From CAWANP01 sp963783445 (GTDB taxonomy: Bacteria > Chloroflexota > Anaerolineae > JAAYZQ01): a DNA stretch of 64,000 nucleotides. A program made the translations under genes and the position numbers. Shown here one piece after another: positions 25,578-33,795 of the stretch. The notes beneath the pieces were generated by a model. That model had not been told where the DNA came from. It did no database searches and saw nothing but the letters and a program-made list of their open reading frames with translations. The DNA is taken from the NCBI GenBank assembly GCA_963783445.1, contig CAWANP010000012.1:124001-188000 (forward strand), written 5' to 3'. The number at the start of each line of letters is the position of its first letter. Within the stretch, counting starts at the first letter, position 1.

Positions 25578-26610
25578 TTACACCCTGGCCCCGTGCAGAT
25601 CGTTAAAGACGTCCACGGGCGAGATGTCCACCAGGCAAGATCGGGCGCAGCGGCCGCAGCCCGTGCAACCCAGCTCGCCGTATTTCTCCTGGAGATAGCG
25701 GCCCTTGCGCATGAATCGGTGGCGCAGGCGGGCAGCCTGATGCTCACGAAAGTTCTCGCCTCCTGCAACTCCTGCGAACTCATCCAACTGGCACGAGTCC
25801 CAGCGGCGCCGGCGCTCGCCTTCCTGCAGGTTTAGTTCTACCTCGTCGTAAACGTTAAAACAGAAGCAAGTCGGACACACGAGGGTACATTGCCCACAAG
25901 CAAGGCAGATCTCAGCCAACTGATCCCACAGCGGGCTGTCATATGCCTGGCTCATCAGGGACGAGAGTTCGCCGGCAGTCGAAGTTGAGCTTGTAGGGGA
26001 AGCGAGGCCATTTGGCAGCCAACACCTTGTTAAGCTGCTTCATTTCGATCTCGCTGGCCTGGTCGGCGCTGCCGTACCGATTCAGCAGTGCCGCGCCCTG
26101 TTCCGTACCCACATCCACGGCATAGGCCTCACCCAGATCGGTCAGGTGCAGATCGTAGCCGTTGCTCACCGTTAGCGTGCCCATACTCTTGCAAAAAGAG
26201 TGCTCGTCACATGGCTCCAGGCACTCAATACCCACGAGCAGCGTCCGCTCCCGCCGCCTCAGGTAATGGGCATCGGGAAAGCCCTGACTGAAGGCCTCGT
26301 CCAGCACGGTCATGCCCTGGAGGTCGCAGGTGTGGACGCCCAGAATCACGGTCGGAGGAGCGTCGATGACCGTTTCCACCTCCGGTTTTCCGGTACGGGT
26401 GAAGGTCATCATCCGTTCTTCCTGTGGCTGTAGGTACTTTTTGGGCGGCAGGATCGAGGTATCATAATCCAACCTGAGATCGGCCACATCCTCGATCTCA
26501 CCAAAGGCGAACTTGCTGCCCTTGGCTTGGGGCCCGACCACCCGATAGTCATCCATCATTCTGGTGACAAGGGGAGCTATCGCCTGCTTGTCAATCACCC
26601 ATAGGCTCAT
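25578..26610 (-). CDS. Hydrogenase beta subunit, [4Fe-4S], one frame break
   Basis: N-terminal part (ATG 26610 behind GGAGGG) has the AsrA/HydB domain with ILGVHTCDLQGMTVLD and LVGIECLEPCDEHSFC. The C-terminal part is in another frame and has C-L-A-C-G-Q-C-T-L-V-C-P and C-T-G-C-G-R-C-A-R-S-C cluster motifs. The two frames meet at about 25975, where removing one base gives an uninterrupted protein of ~343 residues (…NFD-AGELSSLMSQAYDSPLW…), as in family members. It transfers electrons between the gamma subunit and the small subunit. Confidence 0.88.
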
Positions 26611-26851
26611 TCCACCCTCCTGACAAAGGATTCCATCGTCAACTGTCCAATATATTGCCCTGTACCGGCAGGTTGTACCAGCACAGGTGCTGATTTCTTT
26701 TCAATGGGAAGACACAAGAGACCGGGGATACCGCATGTGTGGCCCCTTTTATTGCGCTCTGAATCGTGGCGGAGTTGACAACTTGTGCAAATTGCTACGG
26801 CGCGCATCATGTCTCCATTGACGGCCATTGCCTGAACCCAGACTGCAGACC
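26611..26851 (-). promoter_or_regulatory. ~240-nt leader of the group 3b hydrogenase operon
   Basis: Between the predicted transcription start and the beta-subunit ATG. A 74-codon open frame runs through it without a ribosome site or recognisable product. No known riboswitch recognised. Confidence 0.4.
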
Positions 26852-26858
26852 GTGGTAG

Positions 26859-26887
26859 ATAATACCTCAGGTGAAGCACTGTGTCAA
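26859..26887 (-). promoter_or_regulatory. Promoter of the group 3b hydrogenase operon
   Basis: Minus strand TTGACA (26887-26882), a 17-base spacer, TATTAT (26864-26859). Just upstream of the -35 box lies TTGTGA-N6-TGTCAA, an imperfect CRP-type site. Confidence 0.8.
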
Positions 26888-26965
26888 ATCGCCAAGCATT
26901 TGTGAATTCCGTGTCAAGCTGGAAGGGCAGACGGCAGGCTGTCTTTGCCGGGCAGCAAACTAAAA

Positions 26966-26997
26966 CACAGACCCCCTCCATATGGAAGAGATCTGTG
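26966..26997 (-). terminator. Intrinsic terminator after hypC
   Basis: Minus strand ACAGA...CTTCCATATGGAG...TCTGTG followed by TTTT. The nested inner stem (CTTCCATATGGAG) makes it a stable hairpin 40 bp after the hypC stop. Confidence 0.72.
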
Positions 26998-27035
26998 CTC
27001 TGTTTCTGACTTGTATCAATGGCTGAAGACTGGCC

Positions 27036-27323
27036 TCAGCCGGCTGGCTTCAGTTCCTCATCCCGTTGGGGCAGGTCACCAGTGGTCAAAAATAGCTCAT
27101 CGACCGGATAAGTCTCGGCCAACTCCCGAATCAGGCGCAGGCTTTCCAGCGCTTCCGCTTCGTCCACGATGCTGATGGCAAAACCGGAATGAACATAGAC
27201 ATAGTCTTCGACCTTCGCTTCGGGCACGAGCCACAGGCTAATTGTCCGTCGTACGCCGCCGACGTCGACCTCGGCCTCAACACCGTTTATTGATTTCACC
27301 TTTGCCGGAATGGCAAGACACAT
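27036..27323 (-). CDS. hypC: Hydrogenase maturation chaperone HypC
   Basis: 95 residues. The invariant N-terminal Cys is in MCLAIPAKV and the OB fold follows (EVDVGGVRRTISLWLVPEAKVEDYVYVHSGFAI). HypC works with HypD to assemble Fe(CN)2CO and carries it to the large subunit. It is separated from the other hyp genes (32.8-38.3 kb) by the group 1 hydrogenase operon and sits at that operon's end. The ~20-residue tail beyond the core is longer than in E. coli. Confidence 0.95.
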   Translation of the reverse strand: MCLAIPAKVKSINGVEAEVDVGGVRRTISLWLVPEAKVEDYVYVHSGFAISIVDEAEALESLRLIRELAETYPVDELFLTTGDLPQRDEELKPAG

Positions 27324-27379
27324 ACCCTTTGCTCCCTATCTACGATGAGTTGTGATTCCTGTCTGTCCCAAGGCTCAGC

Positions 27380-28116
27380 TCAAGCCTGAGTGGACTCGGT
27401 CGCCGCCTCTGCCTGGTGCTCCTGCCACATCTCCAGGGCCCGCTTCGCGACCATAGTACCACATCGCATGGTGCTCGCGGGCATACGATTCGGACACGAC
27501 CCCATAGCGCATGCTCACCAGGCTCTGCCACATCAGTGGATGCATCACGGCCAGGAAAAAGTGGACGATGAACATACAAAAGGTGGCGACCATGGTCAGA
27601 TCATGGACGATCACCGAAAGCCGGAACATCCAGTTGGGAATGATTCCCTTGCCAAACCACATCAGCAGACCCGTGATCCCAAAGAGCACATAGCCAACCA
27701 TGATCGCTGCCGCATTCAGCCGCTCTCCGGTGTTGAACCGGGGCTGCGGCGGCATATCCACATGCTCACCCTTCAGATAGTAGGGAATTGCCGCCTTGAC
27801 CCAGCCAATGTCCTCCTTGCCGAACCGAAAGTTCTCGCGCAGGTTCATCCAGAAACCGGCTCGGCTGGACGATGATATAGATGATCGGCATGAGGCCAAA
27901 CGCGACAGCGAACAGGCGATGGGTCACTCGCAGCGCCTCTCCCCAGTCTCCCTGGGCCAGGCCCTTGAGCAAGGGGGCAAAGATTAGAAAGCCAGTGAAG
28001 GCCAAAGGAATGTAGGTCGCCGCGTGGACCCAGTGTCCGGAGCGTTCCAGCAACGTGTACTTGGGGATCCAGCGGATATTGACGACGCCATCCGTTCCGC
28101 GCAGCCTGACGCTCAT
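27380..28116 (-). CDS. Cytochrome b-type membrane subunit (FdnI/HydC-like), two frame breaks
   Basis: Four-helix di-haem cytochrome b that passes electrons from the periplasmic hydrogenase to quinone. His-containing helices: ERSGHWVHAATYIPLAFTGF, RVTHRLFAVAFGLMPIIYI, NAAAIMVGYVLFGITGLLMW, SVIVHDLTMVATFCMFIVHFF. The start ATG 28116 overlaps the previous stop (ATGA). One extra T at about 27854 and one further indel near 27451 break the frame; correcting them gives ~245 residues ending EVAKRALEMWQEHQAE-like text at a TGA at 27380. Coding content is otherwise complete. Confidence 0.83.
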
Positions 28117-29003
28117 TCTACCTCCTCCATCTGGATCTTGCCCCGGCTGAACAGGAAGGCCAAGAAGGCTCCTGCCGAGGCCCCTACGATGGCCAAAGCA
28201 CCCAATCCCTGAACAAAGGTCTGCCACAGCTTGGCGGTCGTCGGCGTCACTGGATCGGCCGGAAGGTTGTATACCTCTGGCTCATCGAAGAGAATGCTCA
28301 GCCGGCCCAAGCCCGAGGCCTGTGTCTCGCCATAGAGCTGGACGTTGCTCAGGCCCTCAGCCTTGAGTTCCTCCACGCGGGCTTTGCCCTTTTCCAGCAG
28401 CTCCCCCCGCGGGCCCCAGACCAGCGCCTCCACCGGACAGCGCTCGGCGCAGGAGGGGCCGCCGATGCCCTGCCAGATCCGATCCTGGCAGAAGGTACAC
28501 TTCCCGGCCTTGGCCACCCCAGTTAGGGTGCTCTTGACTTCCAGACCGGGCACGTCGTAGGGACACCATTGGGTGCAGTACCCACAGCCAATGCATTTCG
28601 AGCGGTCATAGGCCGTAAAACCATTTTTGTCCTTGAAGAGAGCGCCAGAAGGACAGGCCGTCACACAGGCCGCGTCCGCACAGTGCATGCACTGGTAGTT
28701 GAAGAAGCGGGTCTCAGGTGGCTCCTGCTCCCTCAGCTTGATGATATTCCAGGTGATAGCTGACAGGCCCAGTGGCGTCTCCCACAACTCTTGGGAATCA
28801 TTGCTCTCTGCCGGCAGCTCGTTCCACTGCTTGCAGGCCATCTGGCAGGCTCGGCAGCCAATGCACTTGGAAGGATCGTACAGAATGCCCAGCGCATCTT
28901 CTGAATCCTGCGCCGCCGCTGTCGGTACCAAGACGCCTGCTGCCACGGACGCGCTCAGACCCGCTCCTGATAGTTTCAGGAACTCTCTCCGGGATAGCTC
29001 CAT
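28113..29003 (-). CDS. Tat-exported four-cluster ferredoxin subunit (FdnH/HybA-like)
   Basis: 296 residues from ATG 29003, which has a GGAGGGAGA site. A Tat signal (MELSRREFLKLSGAGLSASV) is at the N-terminus. Four [4Fe-4S] motifs follow: C-I-G-C-R-A-C-Q-M-A-C; C-M-H-C-A-D-A-A-C-V-T-A-C-P; C-I-G-C-G-Y-C-T-Q-W-C-P; C-T-F-C...C-A-E-R-C-P. A single membrane helix lies near the C-terminus (TFVQGLGALAIVGASAGAFLAFLF). It wires the hydrogenase small subunit to the cytochrome b next to it. The open frame upstream is continuous with the protease gene, probably an artefact of a base error. Confidence 0.9.
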   Translation of the reverse strand: MELSRREFLKLSGAGLSASVAAGVLVPTAAAQDSEDALGILYDPSKCIGCRACQMACKQWNELPAESNDSQELWETPLGLSAITWNIIKLREQEPPETRFFNYQCMHCADAACVTACPSGALFKDKNGFTAYDRSKCIGCGYCTQWCPYDVPGLEVKSTLTGVAKAGKCTFCQDRIWQGIGGPSCAERCPVEALVWGPRGELLEKGKARVEELKAEGLSNVQLYGETQASGLGRLSILFDEPEVYNLPADPVTPTTAKLWQTFVQGLGALAIVGASAGAFLAFLFSRGKIQMEEVE

Positions 29004-29053
29004 CGCAGCTCTCCCTCCGTCCACCAACCGGCTCTCGTGCTTTTCGTCGGATT

Positions 29054-29546
29054 TCATTCGCGCTCTCCCCCTCCTGGCGGGCTCGATACCCCACTGGCTC
29101 AGATCCGCCAATACTCCGTCCACCAGGACGTCAACCTGAGCAGCAACAGGCGCCGACAGTTCCAGGGTGGTATCTATCACCTCTGGCTGCACACCCCACA
29201 GCACCAACTCTCCGGGCGAGAGACCCCGCAGCCGGGCAGCGGTCAGAATGTCCGCCAGCCCCATCTGATGCGGAGATACTTTGACACTCAGGAAAGTGGG
29301 AACCTCGTCATCCGTAATGCGCACGACCGTCCCTGGCTCCGCGCGCATGTCCACCGCATCGATCACCACCAAGCGGTCGGCATCTTCGACGTAGGGTAGC
29401 AGGTCCAAGGCCAGCGTACCGCCATCCATGGCCCGCGTTCCTTTGGGAAAATGGTAGAGGTCTAGTAGTCTCTCTACCACCCGCACGCCAACCCCCTCGT
29501 CTCCCAGGAGAATGTTGCCCAGGCCGAGTATCAGCGTCGTATTCAC
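29054..29546 (-). CDS. Hydrogenase maturation endopeptidase for the group 1 enzyme (HyaD family)
   Basis: ~160 residues. Landmarks: LILGLGNILLGDEGVGVRVVE (metal Glu), A-M-D-G-G-T-L-A-L-D-L-L, VIDAVDM (metal Asp), S-P-H-Q-M-G-L (metal His). As written the frame runs on into the Tat ferredoxin without a stop. Dropping one G of the G5 run at 29067-29071 would end it at TGA 29054-29056 after ...ARRGERE. A real fusion would put a cytoplasmic protease before a Tat signal, which makes little sense. It sits 3 bp after the large-subunit gene. Confidence 0.88.
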
Positions 29547-29549
29547 CGT

Positions 29550-31256
29550 CTACATGCGTCCTTCCAACTCGACGCGGGTCAGTTCCTGGCCCTGCGTGTC
29601 CACGATATGGACGCCACAGGCCATACAAGGGTCGAAGGAATGGATCGTACGCAAGATTTCGAGGGGCTGCTCCGGTGCGGCCAGAGGTGTTCCGAGTAGC
29701 GCCGCTTCGTAGGCGCCTGGCTGGCCGCTAGTGTCCCGCGGTGAGCAGTTCCATGTCGAGGGGACCACGCACTGGTAGTTCTCGATCTTGCCATCCTTGA
29801 TCTTTACCCAGTGCCCCAGTGCCCCGCGTGGAGCCTCGTGGGGGCCATAGCCCTGCGCCTCTGCGGGCCAGGTGGCCGGGTCCCATTTGTCGCCAGCAAA
29901 GACATTGAGATTTCCCTCGGCCATGTTTGCTGCCAGTTCGTCGAGCCATGGCTCAAGCTGCCCGGCCATGACCAGCGTCTCGATACCCCGGGCCGCGGTC
30001 CGGCCCAGCGTAGAGAAGAGCGCCTCCGGCCCGGCTCCCAGCGTCTCAAGCACGGCATTCACTGCACCTACCACCCCGGGATGTCCAGCCCCGTAAGCTA
30101 CCAGCATCCGTGCCAGAGGACCAACCTCCACGGCCTTGTCCTCGTAGCGTGGCGCCTTCATCCAAGTGTATTTCTGATCGGTCTCCAGGAAGTCGTAGGG
30201 CGGCTGAGGACCCGTGTAGTTGGGGACCGTTTCTCCCTCCCAGGGATGCAGAGCACCCTGGTCGCCGTCACTATAGTCGTACCATGAGCGGGCAATGTAT
30301 TCGGTGATCTTGTCCTGTTCTACCGGATGGACGGTGGACAGGTCACGGTCAAAGATGATGCCTTGCGGCAAGAAAAAGTCGCCCGTCGACGAAGGAAAGT
30401 CTCCATACGACAAAAAGTTCCCTAGTCCCTCGCCCAGGGCGAACCACTCCTTGTAGAAGGAAGCCACGGCCAGAAGGTCCGGGATGTAGACCTGCTCCAC
30501 GAACCGCTTGGCTTCTTGGAACTTTGACCTGATGAAGGCCAGGCTGTCGGCGTTGATGGCCGATTGACTCTCAGGATCGAGGGCAGTCGCCATACCGCCC
30601 ACCAGATAAGTCTGTGGATGGGGGTTCTTGCTGCCCAGCACAGCGTGGACTTTGATCACCTCTCGCTGCCAGTTCAAGGCTTCCAGGTAATGGGCTACAG
30701 CCATCAGGTTTGCTTCGGCGGGCAGCTTGTAGGCCGGGTGCCCCCAATACCCATTGGCGAAAATGCCCAACTGACCGCTGCTCACAAAGGTGAGCAGTTT
30801 GTCCTTGACTTCCTGGAAGTAGGACTCGCTGGACAGGGGCCAATCAGAGATCGACTGGGCCAGATCTGCCGTCGCAGCAGGATCGGCATCGAGAGCGCTG
30901 ACAATGTCCACCCAGTCCAGGGCGTGCAGGTGATAGAAGTGGACTACATGATCCTGCACATACTGTATGCCGGCCATCAGGTTTCTTAGAATGCGGGCGT
31001 TTTGCGGAACCTGGATCCCCAGAGCATCTTCGACAGCTCGCACGGAGCTGAGTGCGTGAACGGTGGTTCACACCCCACAGATGCGTTGAGCCATCAACCA
31101 CGCTTCCCGGGGATCGCGCCCCTTTTGGATCAGTTCCAGCCCACGCCACATGGTACTGGAAGCCCAGGCATCGGTTACCTGGTTGTTGTTCACTTCTGCC
31201 TCGATGCGCAGATGCCCTTCGATGCGGGTCACAGGATCAATGGCGATCTTGGCCAT
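29550..31256 (-). CDS. Group 1 [NiFe] hydrogenase large subunit with in-frame TGA at the second L1 cysteine
   Basis: 568 codons in one frame if TGA at 31070-31068 (codon 63) is read through. The start is MAKIAIDPVTRIEGHL. The L1 motif reads R-I-C-G-V-[TGA]-T-T-V-H where family members have R-x-C-G-x-C-x-x-x-H. L2 is normal (D-P-C-M-A-C-G-V-H), with an 18-residue tail for the protease. The TGA therefore replaces one of the four nickel ligands. 17 bases after it lies a perfect 6-bp hairpin (31034-31050) with G in loop position 2, as in bacterial SECIS elements. Either it is selenocysteine or a nonsense change. Partner of the Tat-exported small subunit upstream. Confidence 0.88.
31034..31050 (-). 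promoter_or_regulatory. Candidate bacterial SECIS hairpin
   Basis: Minus strand CAGCTC-CGTGC-GAGCTG: 6 perfect pairs and a 5-nt loop with G in second position. The loop starts 23 nt after the in-frame TGA, within the 16-37 nt window known for bacterial SECIS elements. It also lies inside well-conserved coding sequence, so chance folding must be tested. Confidence 0.5.
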
Positions 31257-31258
31257 CC

Positions 31259-32353
31259 CTATTCCTCCTTCTCAGTCAGTTTCTTGGCGGCCAAAGTTCC
31301 GGCCACACCAATCGCAACCCCGGCCGCTGCGCCGACGACAGCCGTGGTCACCGGCGAGATCTGTTGCTCTTCAATGCCCGGGAAAGTAGTGGGTGGGGTC
31401 TGGCCTTCAATCGGTACCGTTTCATAGGCAGGCATTTCCCAGAAGTCAGGCGCGGCACAGGCGATACAGCCATGTCCGCCGCCCACAGGCCAACTGACGC
31501 CCTCGTTCCAGCGCATCGTGGGGCAATTGTGCATGGCTACCGGTCCCTTGCACCCCATCTGGTAGAGACACCAACCATTCCTGGCTCCTTCGTCATCCCA
31601 CGTCTGCACGAACTCCCCAGCGTCGAAATGACCGCGCCGCTCGCAGTTGTCGTGGATGCGCTGGCCATAGCCGAACAAGGGCCGTCCCAGCTCATCCATC
31701 TCTGGCAGGCGGTTGAAAGTCAGGTAATGGACCACCGTAGCCGTGAGGTTGTCCACGTTCATGGGACAGCCGGGCAGGTTTAACACCGGCACGTCAGAGA
31801 TGATATCCTTTACACCCACGGCTTCTGTCGGATTGGGCGTCGTTGCTGGCCAGCCGCCATAGAAGGCACAAGCACCCACGGTAATGATCGCCGCCGTATT
31901 TCCCGCAACCTCTTTTAGGATCTGCTCCGCGGTGCGGCCGCCAATCGTGCAATATATGCCGTCATCCTTGAGCGGGATTGCGCCCTCTACGATGGTAAGG
32001 TAGCCCCCGGCCGCCACTGTATCGGCCAGCGACTTTTCGGCCTGATGCCCTGAGGGAGCCATGATCGTCTCATGATAGTTCAGGGACAGGATGTCCAACA
32101 CCAATTGGGCCACGGTGGGACTATGCGCCCGGAGGAGAGACTCTGTGCAGCCAGCACAGTCGGAGAACTCTAACCAGACTACCGGCGGGCGTGGGGCCGT
32201 CTCCAGAGCATGGGCTACCCTGGGTATCATGCTGGCAGGCAAGGCCAGGGACCCGGTCATGACAGCGCAGAACTTTAGAAAGTCCCGTCTGGACACACCT
32301 CGCTGGTACAAGGACTCGGCCAAACTCCCATTCAAATCGGCTACCATACGCAT
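31259..32353 (-). CDS. Group 1 [NiFe] hydrogenase small subunit, Tat-exported and membrane-anchored
   Basis: ~364 residues. The Tat motif is S-R-R-D-F-L-K-F followed by a hydrophobic stretch ending ASMIPRVAHA. Proximal cluster: EFSDCAGCTESLLRA and ITVGACAFYGGWP and LPGCPMN. Medial/distal clusters: HDNCERRGHFDAGEF, GWCLYQMGCKGP, CPTMRWN, GHGCIACAAPDFWE. A C-terminal membrane helix (TTAVVGAAAGVAIGVAGTLAA) anchors it. ATG 32353 is preferred (AAAGGAGG 4 bases upstream); ATG 32347 is possible. First gene of the operon behind a consensus promoter. The enzyme faces outside the cytoplasm and likely oxidises H2. Confidence 0.95.
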   Translation of the reverse strand: MRMVADLNGSLAESLYQRGVSRRDFLKFCAVMTGSLALPASMIPRVAHALETAPRPPVVWLEFSDCAGCTESLLRAHSPTVAQLVLDILSLNYHETIMAPSGHQAEKSLADTVAAGGYLTIVEGAIPLKDDGIYCTIGGRTAEQILKEVAGNTAAIITVGACAFYGGWPATTPNPTEAVGVKDIISDVPVLNLPGCPMNVDNLTATVVHYLTFNRLPEMDELGRPLFGYGQRIHDNCERRGHFDAGEFVQTWDDEGARNGWCLYQMGCKGPVAMHNCPTMRWNEGVSWPVGGGHGCIACAAPDFWEMPAYETVPIEGQTPPTTFPGIEEQQISPVTTAVVGAAAGVAIGVAGTLAAKKLTEKEE

Positions 32354-32573
32354 CCATCCTCCTTTGAAAAGTGACCGGCCCGCAAGGGCCAAATAGCACA
32401 GCAGCTTTGAGCGCCGGACCCAACCCAGGACAGGGCGTCAGGGCTCAAGGAAGCCTCCCAGGAGAGTCTCCTTTCCGTATACCATCCGACTGCCAGTACT
32501 GAGTTGCGATATGCGCATACCACTGTGTAGCATATTGAGCTGTGATCATACCTGTATTCTTTGGAGTTGGGGC

Positions 32574-32602
32574 ATTGTAGCACATGATTTCAGATGTGTC
32601 AA
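32574..32602 (-). promoter_or_regulatory. Promoter of the group 1 hydrogenase operon
   Basis: Minus strand TTGACA (32602-32597), 17-base spacer, TACAAT (32579-32574). Spacer begins CA and ends TGTGC, as in the hdr-flx promoter. The ~220-bp leader to the small-subunit start contains the short palindrome TATGCGCATA; nothing else recognised between this promoter and the hypE stop. Confidence 0.82.
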
Positions 32603-32757
32603 GTTGATGCAGTTATGCGTGGGGTTTTTGGTGGAGTATCTTTGGGTAATACAGATATTCTCGCTCCATTTGATATGGATATGGAATCCCTCACCGCAGG
32701 CAGCGTCGATACAAGCGGCGAGGACAGCTTGGTTTGTCCTACCTGGTGGTCAAAAAC

Positions 32758-33795
32758 CTAGCAGATCCGGGGCAACTGTTCGCCCACCAGCATATCGACG
32801 ACACGCCGGGCCCCAAGCTCCGTACGCAATACCACGCGCCCGGGATGAGCCTCCGTCACCTGGCCGATGAGGGCTGCCTCCTGGCCAAACTCGTGGGCTT
32901 GCAGGCTGGCCAGCGCTGCTCCGGCGGCCTCCGGCGCGACGACGGCCACCAGCTTGCCCTCGTTGGCCACGTAGAGGGGATCCAGGCCAAGCAACTCACA
33001 CGCGCCGCGTACTGTATCGCGGATTGGGACAGAGGTTTCATCGATCTCAATGCCGGTACTAGAGCGCTCTGCCAGCTCGTTCAGGGTCGTGGCCAGGCCC
33101 CCGCGAGTAGGATCCCGCAGGCACCGGATGGATCCTGGTGGCACCGCATCCAACAAGCCCGCGACCATCTCATTCAGGGGAGCACAGTCGCTCACCAGGA
33201 GGCTATCAAACTGCAGACCCTCGCGCTGGGTCATAATCGTCATTCCATGGTCGCCGATGGTGCCACTCAGGATCACAGTATCACCGGCTAGAGCCCGATT
33301 GCCAGCGATCTCGATGCCCGGTGGCACGATGCCTACGCCGGCGGTGTTGATGAACAACTTGTCGGCGCTGCCCCTGTCCACGACCTTAGTATCGCCGGTC
33401 ACGATCTGTACGCCGGCCCTTTCGGCCGTGGCTGCCATGGAACCCACGATCCGCTCCAGCTCGGCCAACGGCAACCCCTCTTCAAGGATGAATCCAGCAC
33501 TTAACCACAGAGGCGCGGCGCCACTCATGCTCAGATCATTCACGGTACCACATACTGCGAGCTTGCCGATGTCACCCCCGGGGAAAAAGAGAGGACTGAC
33601 GACGTAACTATCGGTAGAAAAGGCAAGTTGGGTACTGGGGTCTGGGCATTGGGGACCAGGGATAGGCAGGATAGCCGAGTCATCCAGCTTGAGGAGAGTA
33701 GGGTTGTCAAAATGACGGAGGAAGATGTTCTCAACCAGATCTTGGCTCAGCTTGCCGCCGGAGCCGTGCGCCAACAAGATCACATCCCCGGTCAT
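32758..33795 (-). CDS. hypE: Carbamoyl-phosphate-derived cyanide synthesis protein HypE
   Basis: 345 residues, PurM/AIRS fold: LLAHGSGGKLSQDLV at the N-terminus, FFPGGDIGKLAVCGTVNDLSMSGA, VTGDTKVVDRG, LRDPTRGGLATTLNE, and the required C-terminal P-R-I-C whose Cys receives the carbamoyl group from HypF. This C-terminus also rules out SelD. Its ATG overlaps the hypD stop by 4 bases. Residues ~45-55 (P-I-P-G-P-Q-C-P-D-P-S) are encoded by repeat-like CCCCAATGCCCAGACCCCAG DNA. Confidence 0.96.
   Translation of the reverse strand: MTGDVILLAHGSGGKLSQDLVENIFLRHFDNPTLLKLDDSAILPIPGPQCPDPSTQLAFSTDSYVVSPLFFPGGDIGKLAVCGTVNDLSMSGAAPLWLSAGFILEEGLPLAELERIVGSMAATAERAGVQIVTGDTKVVDRGSADKLFINTAGVGIVPPGIEIAGNRALAGDTVILSGTIGDHGMTIMTQREGLQFDSLLVSDCAPLNEMVAGLLDAVPPGSIRCLRDPTRGGLATTLNELAERSSTGIEIDETSVPIRDTVRGACELLGLDPLYVANEGKLVAVVAPEAAGAALASLQAHEFGQEAALIGQVTEAHPGRVVLRTELGARRVVDMLVGEQLPRIC

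Noticed and set aside
26607..26981. 124-codon minus-strand frame upstream of the group 3b beta subunit
   Set aside because: It spans the hypC terminator and the operon promoter, so it cannot be one transcript; product unrecognisable.
32758..33795. Possible SelD (selenophosphate synthetase), which would support the selenocysteine idea
   Set aside because: Same superfamily, but the C-terminal P-R-I-C and hyp operon position identify it as HypE. No sel genes are in the window.
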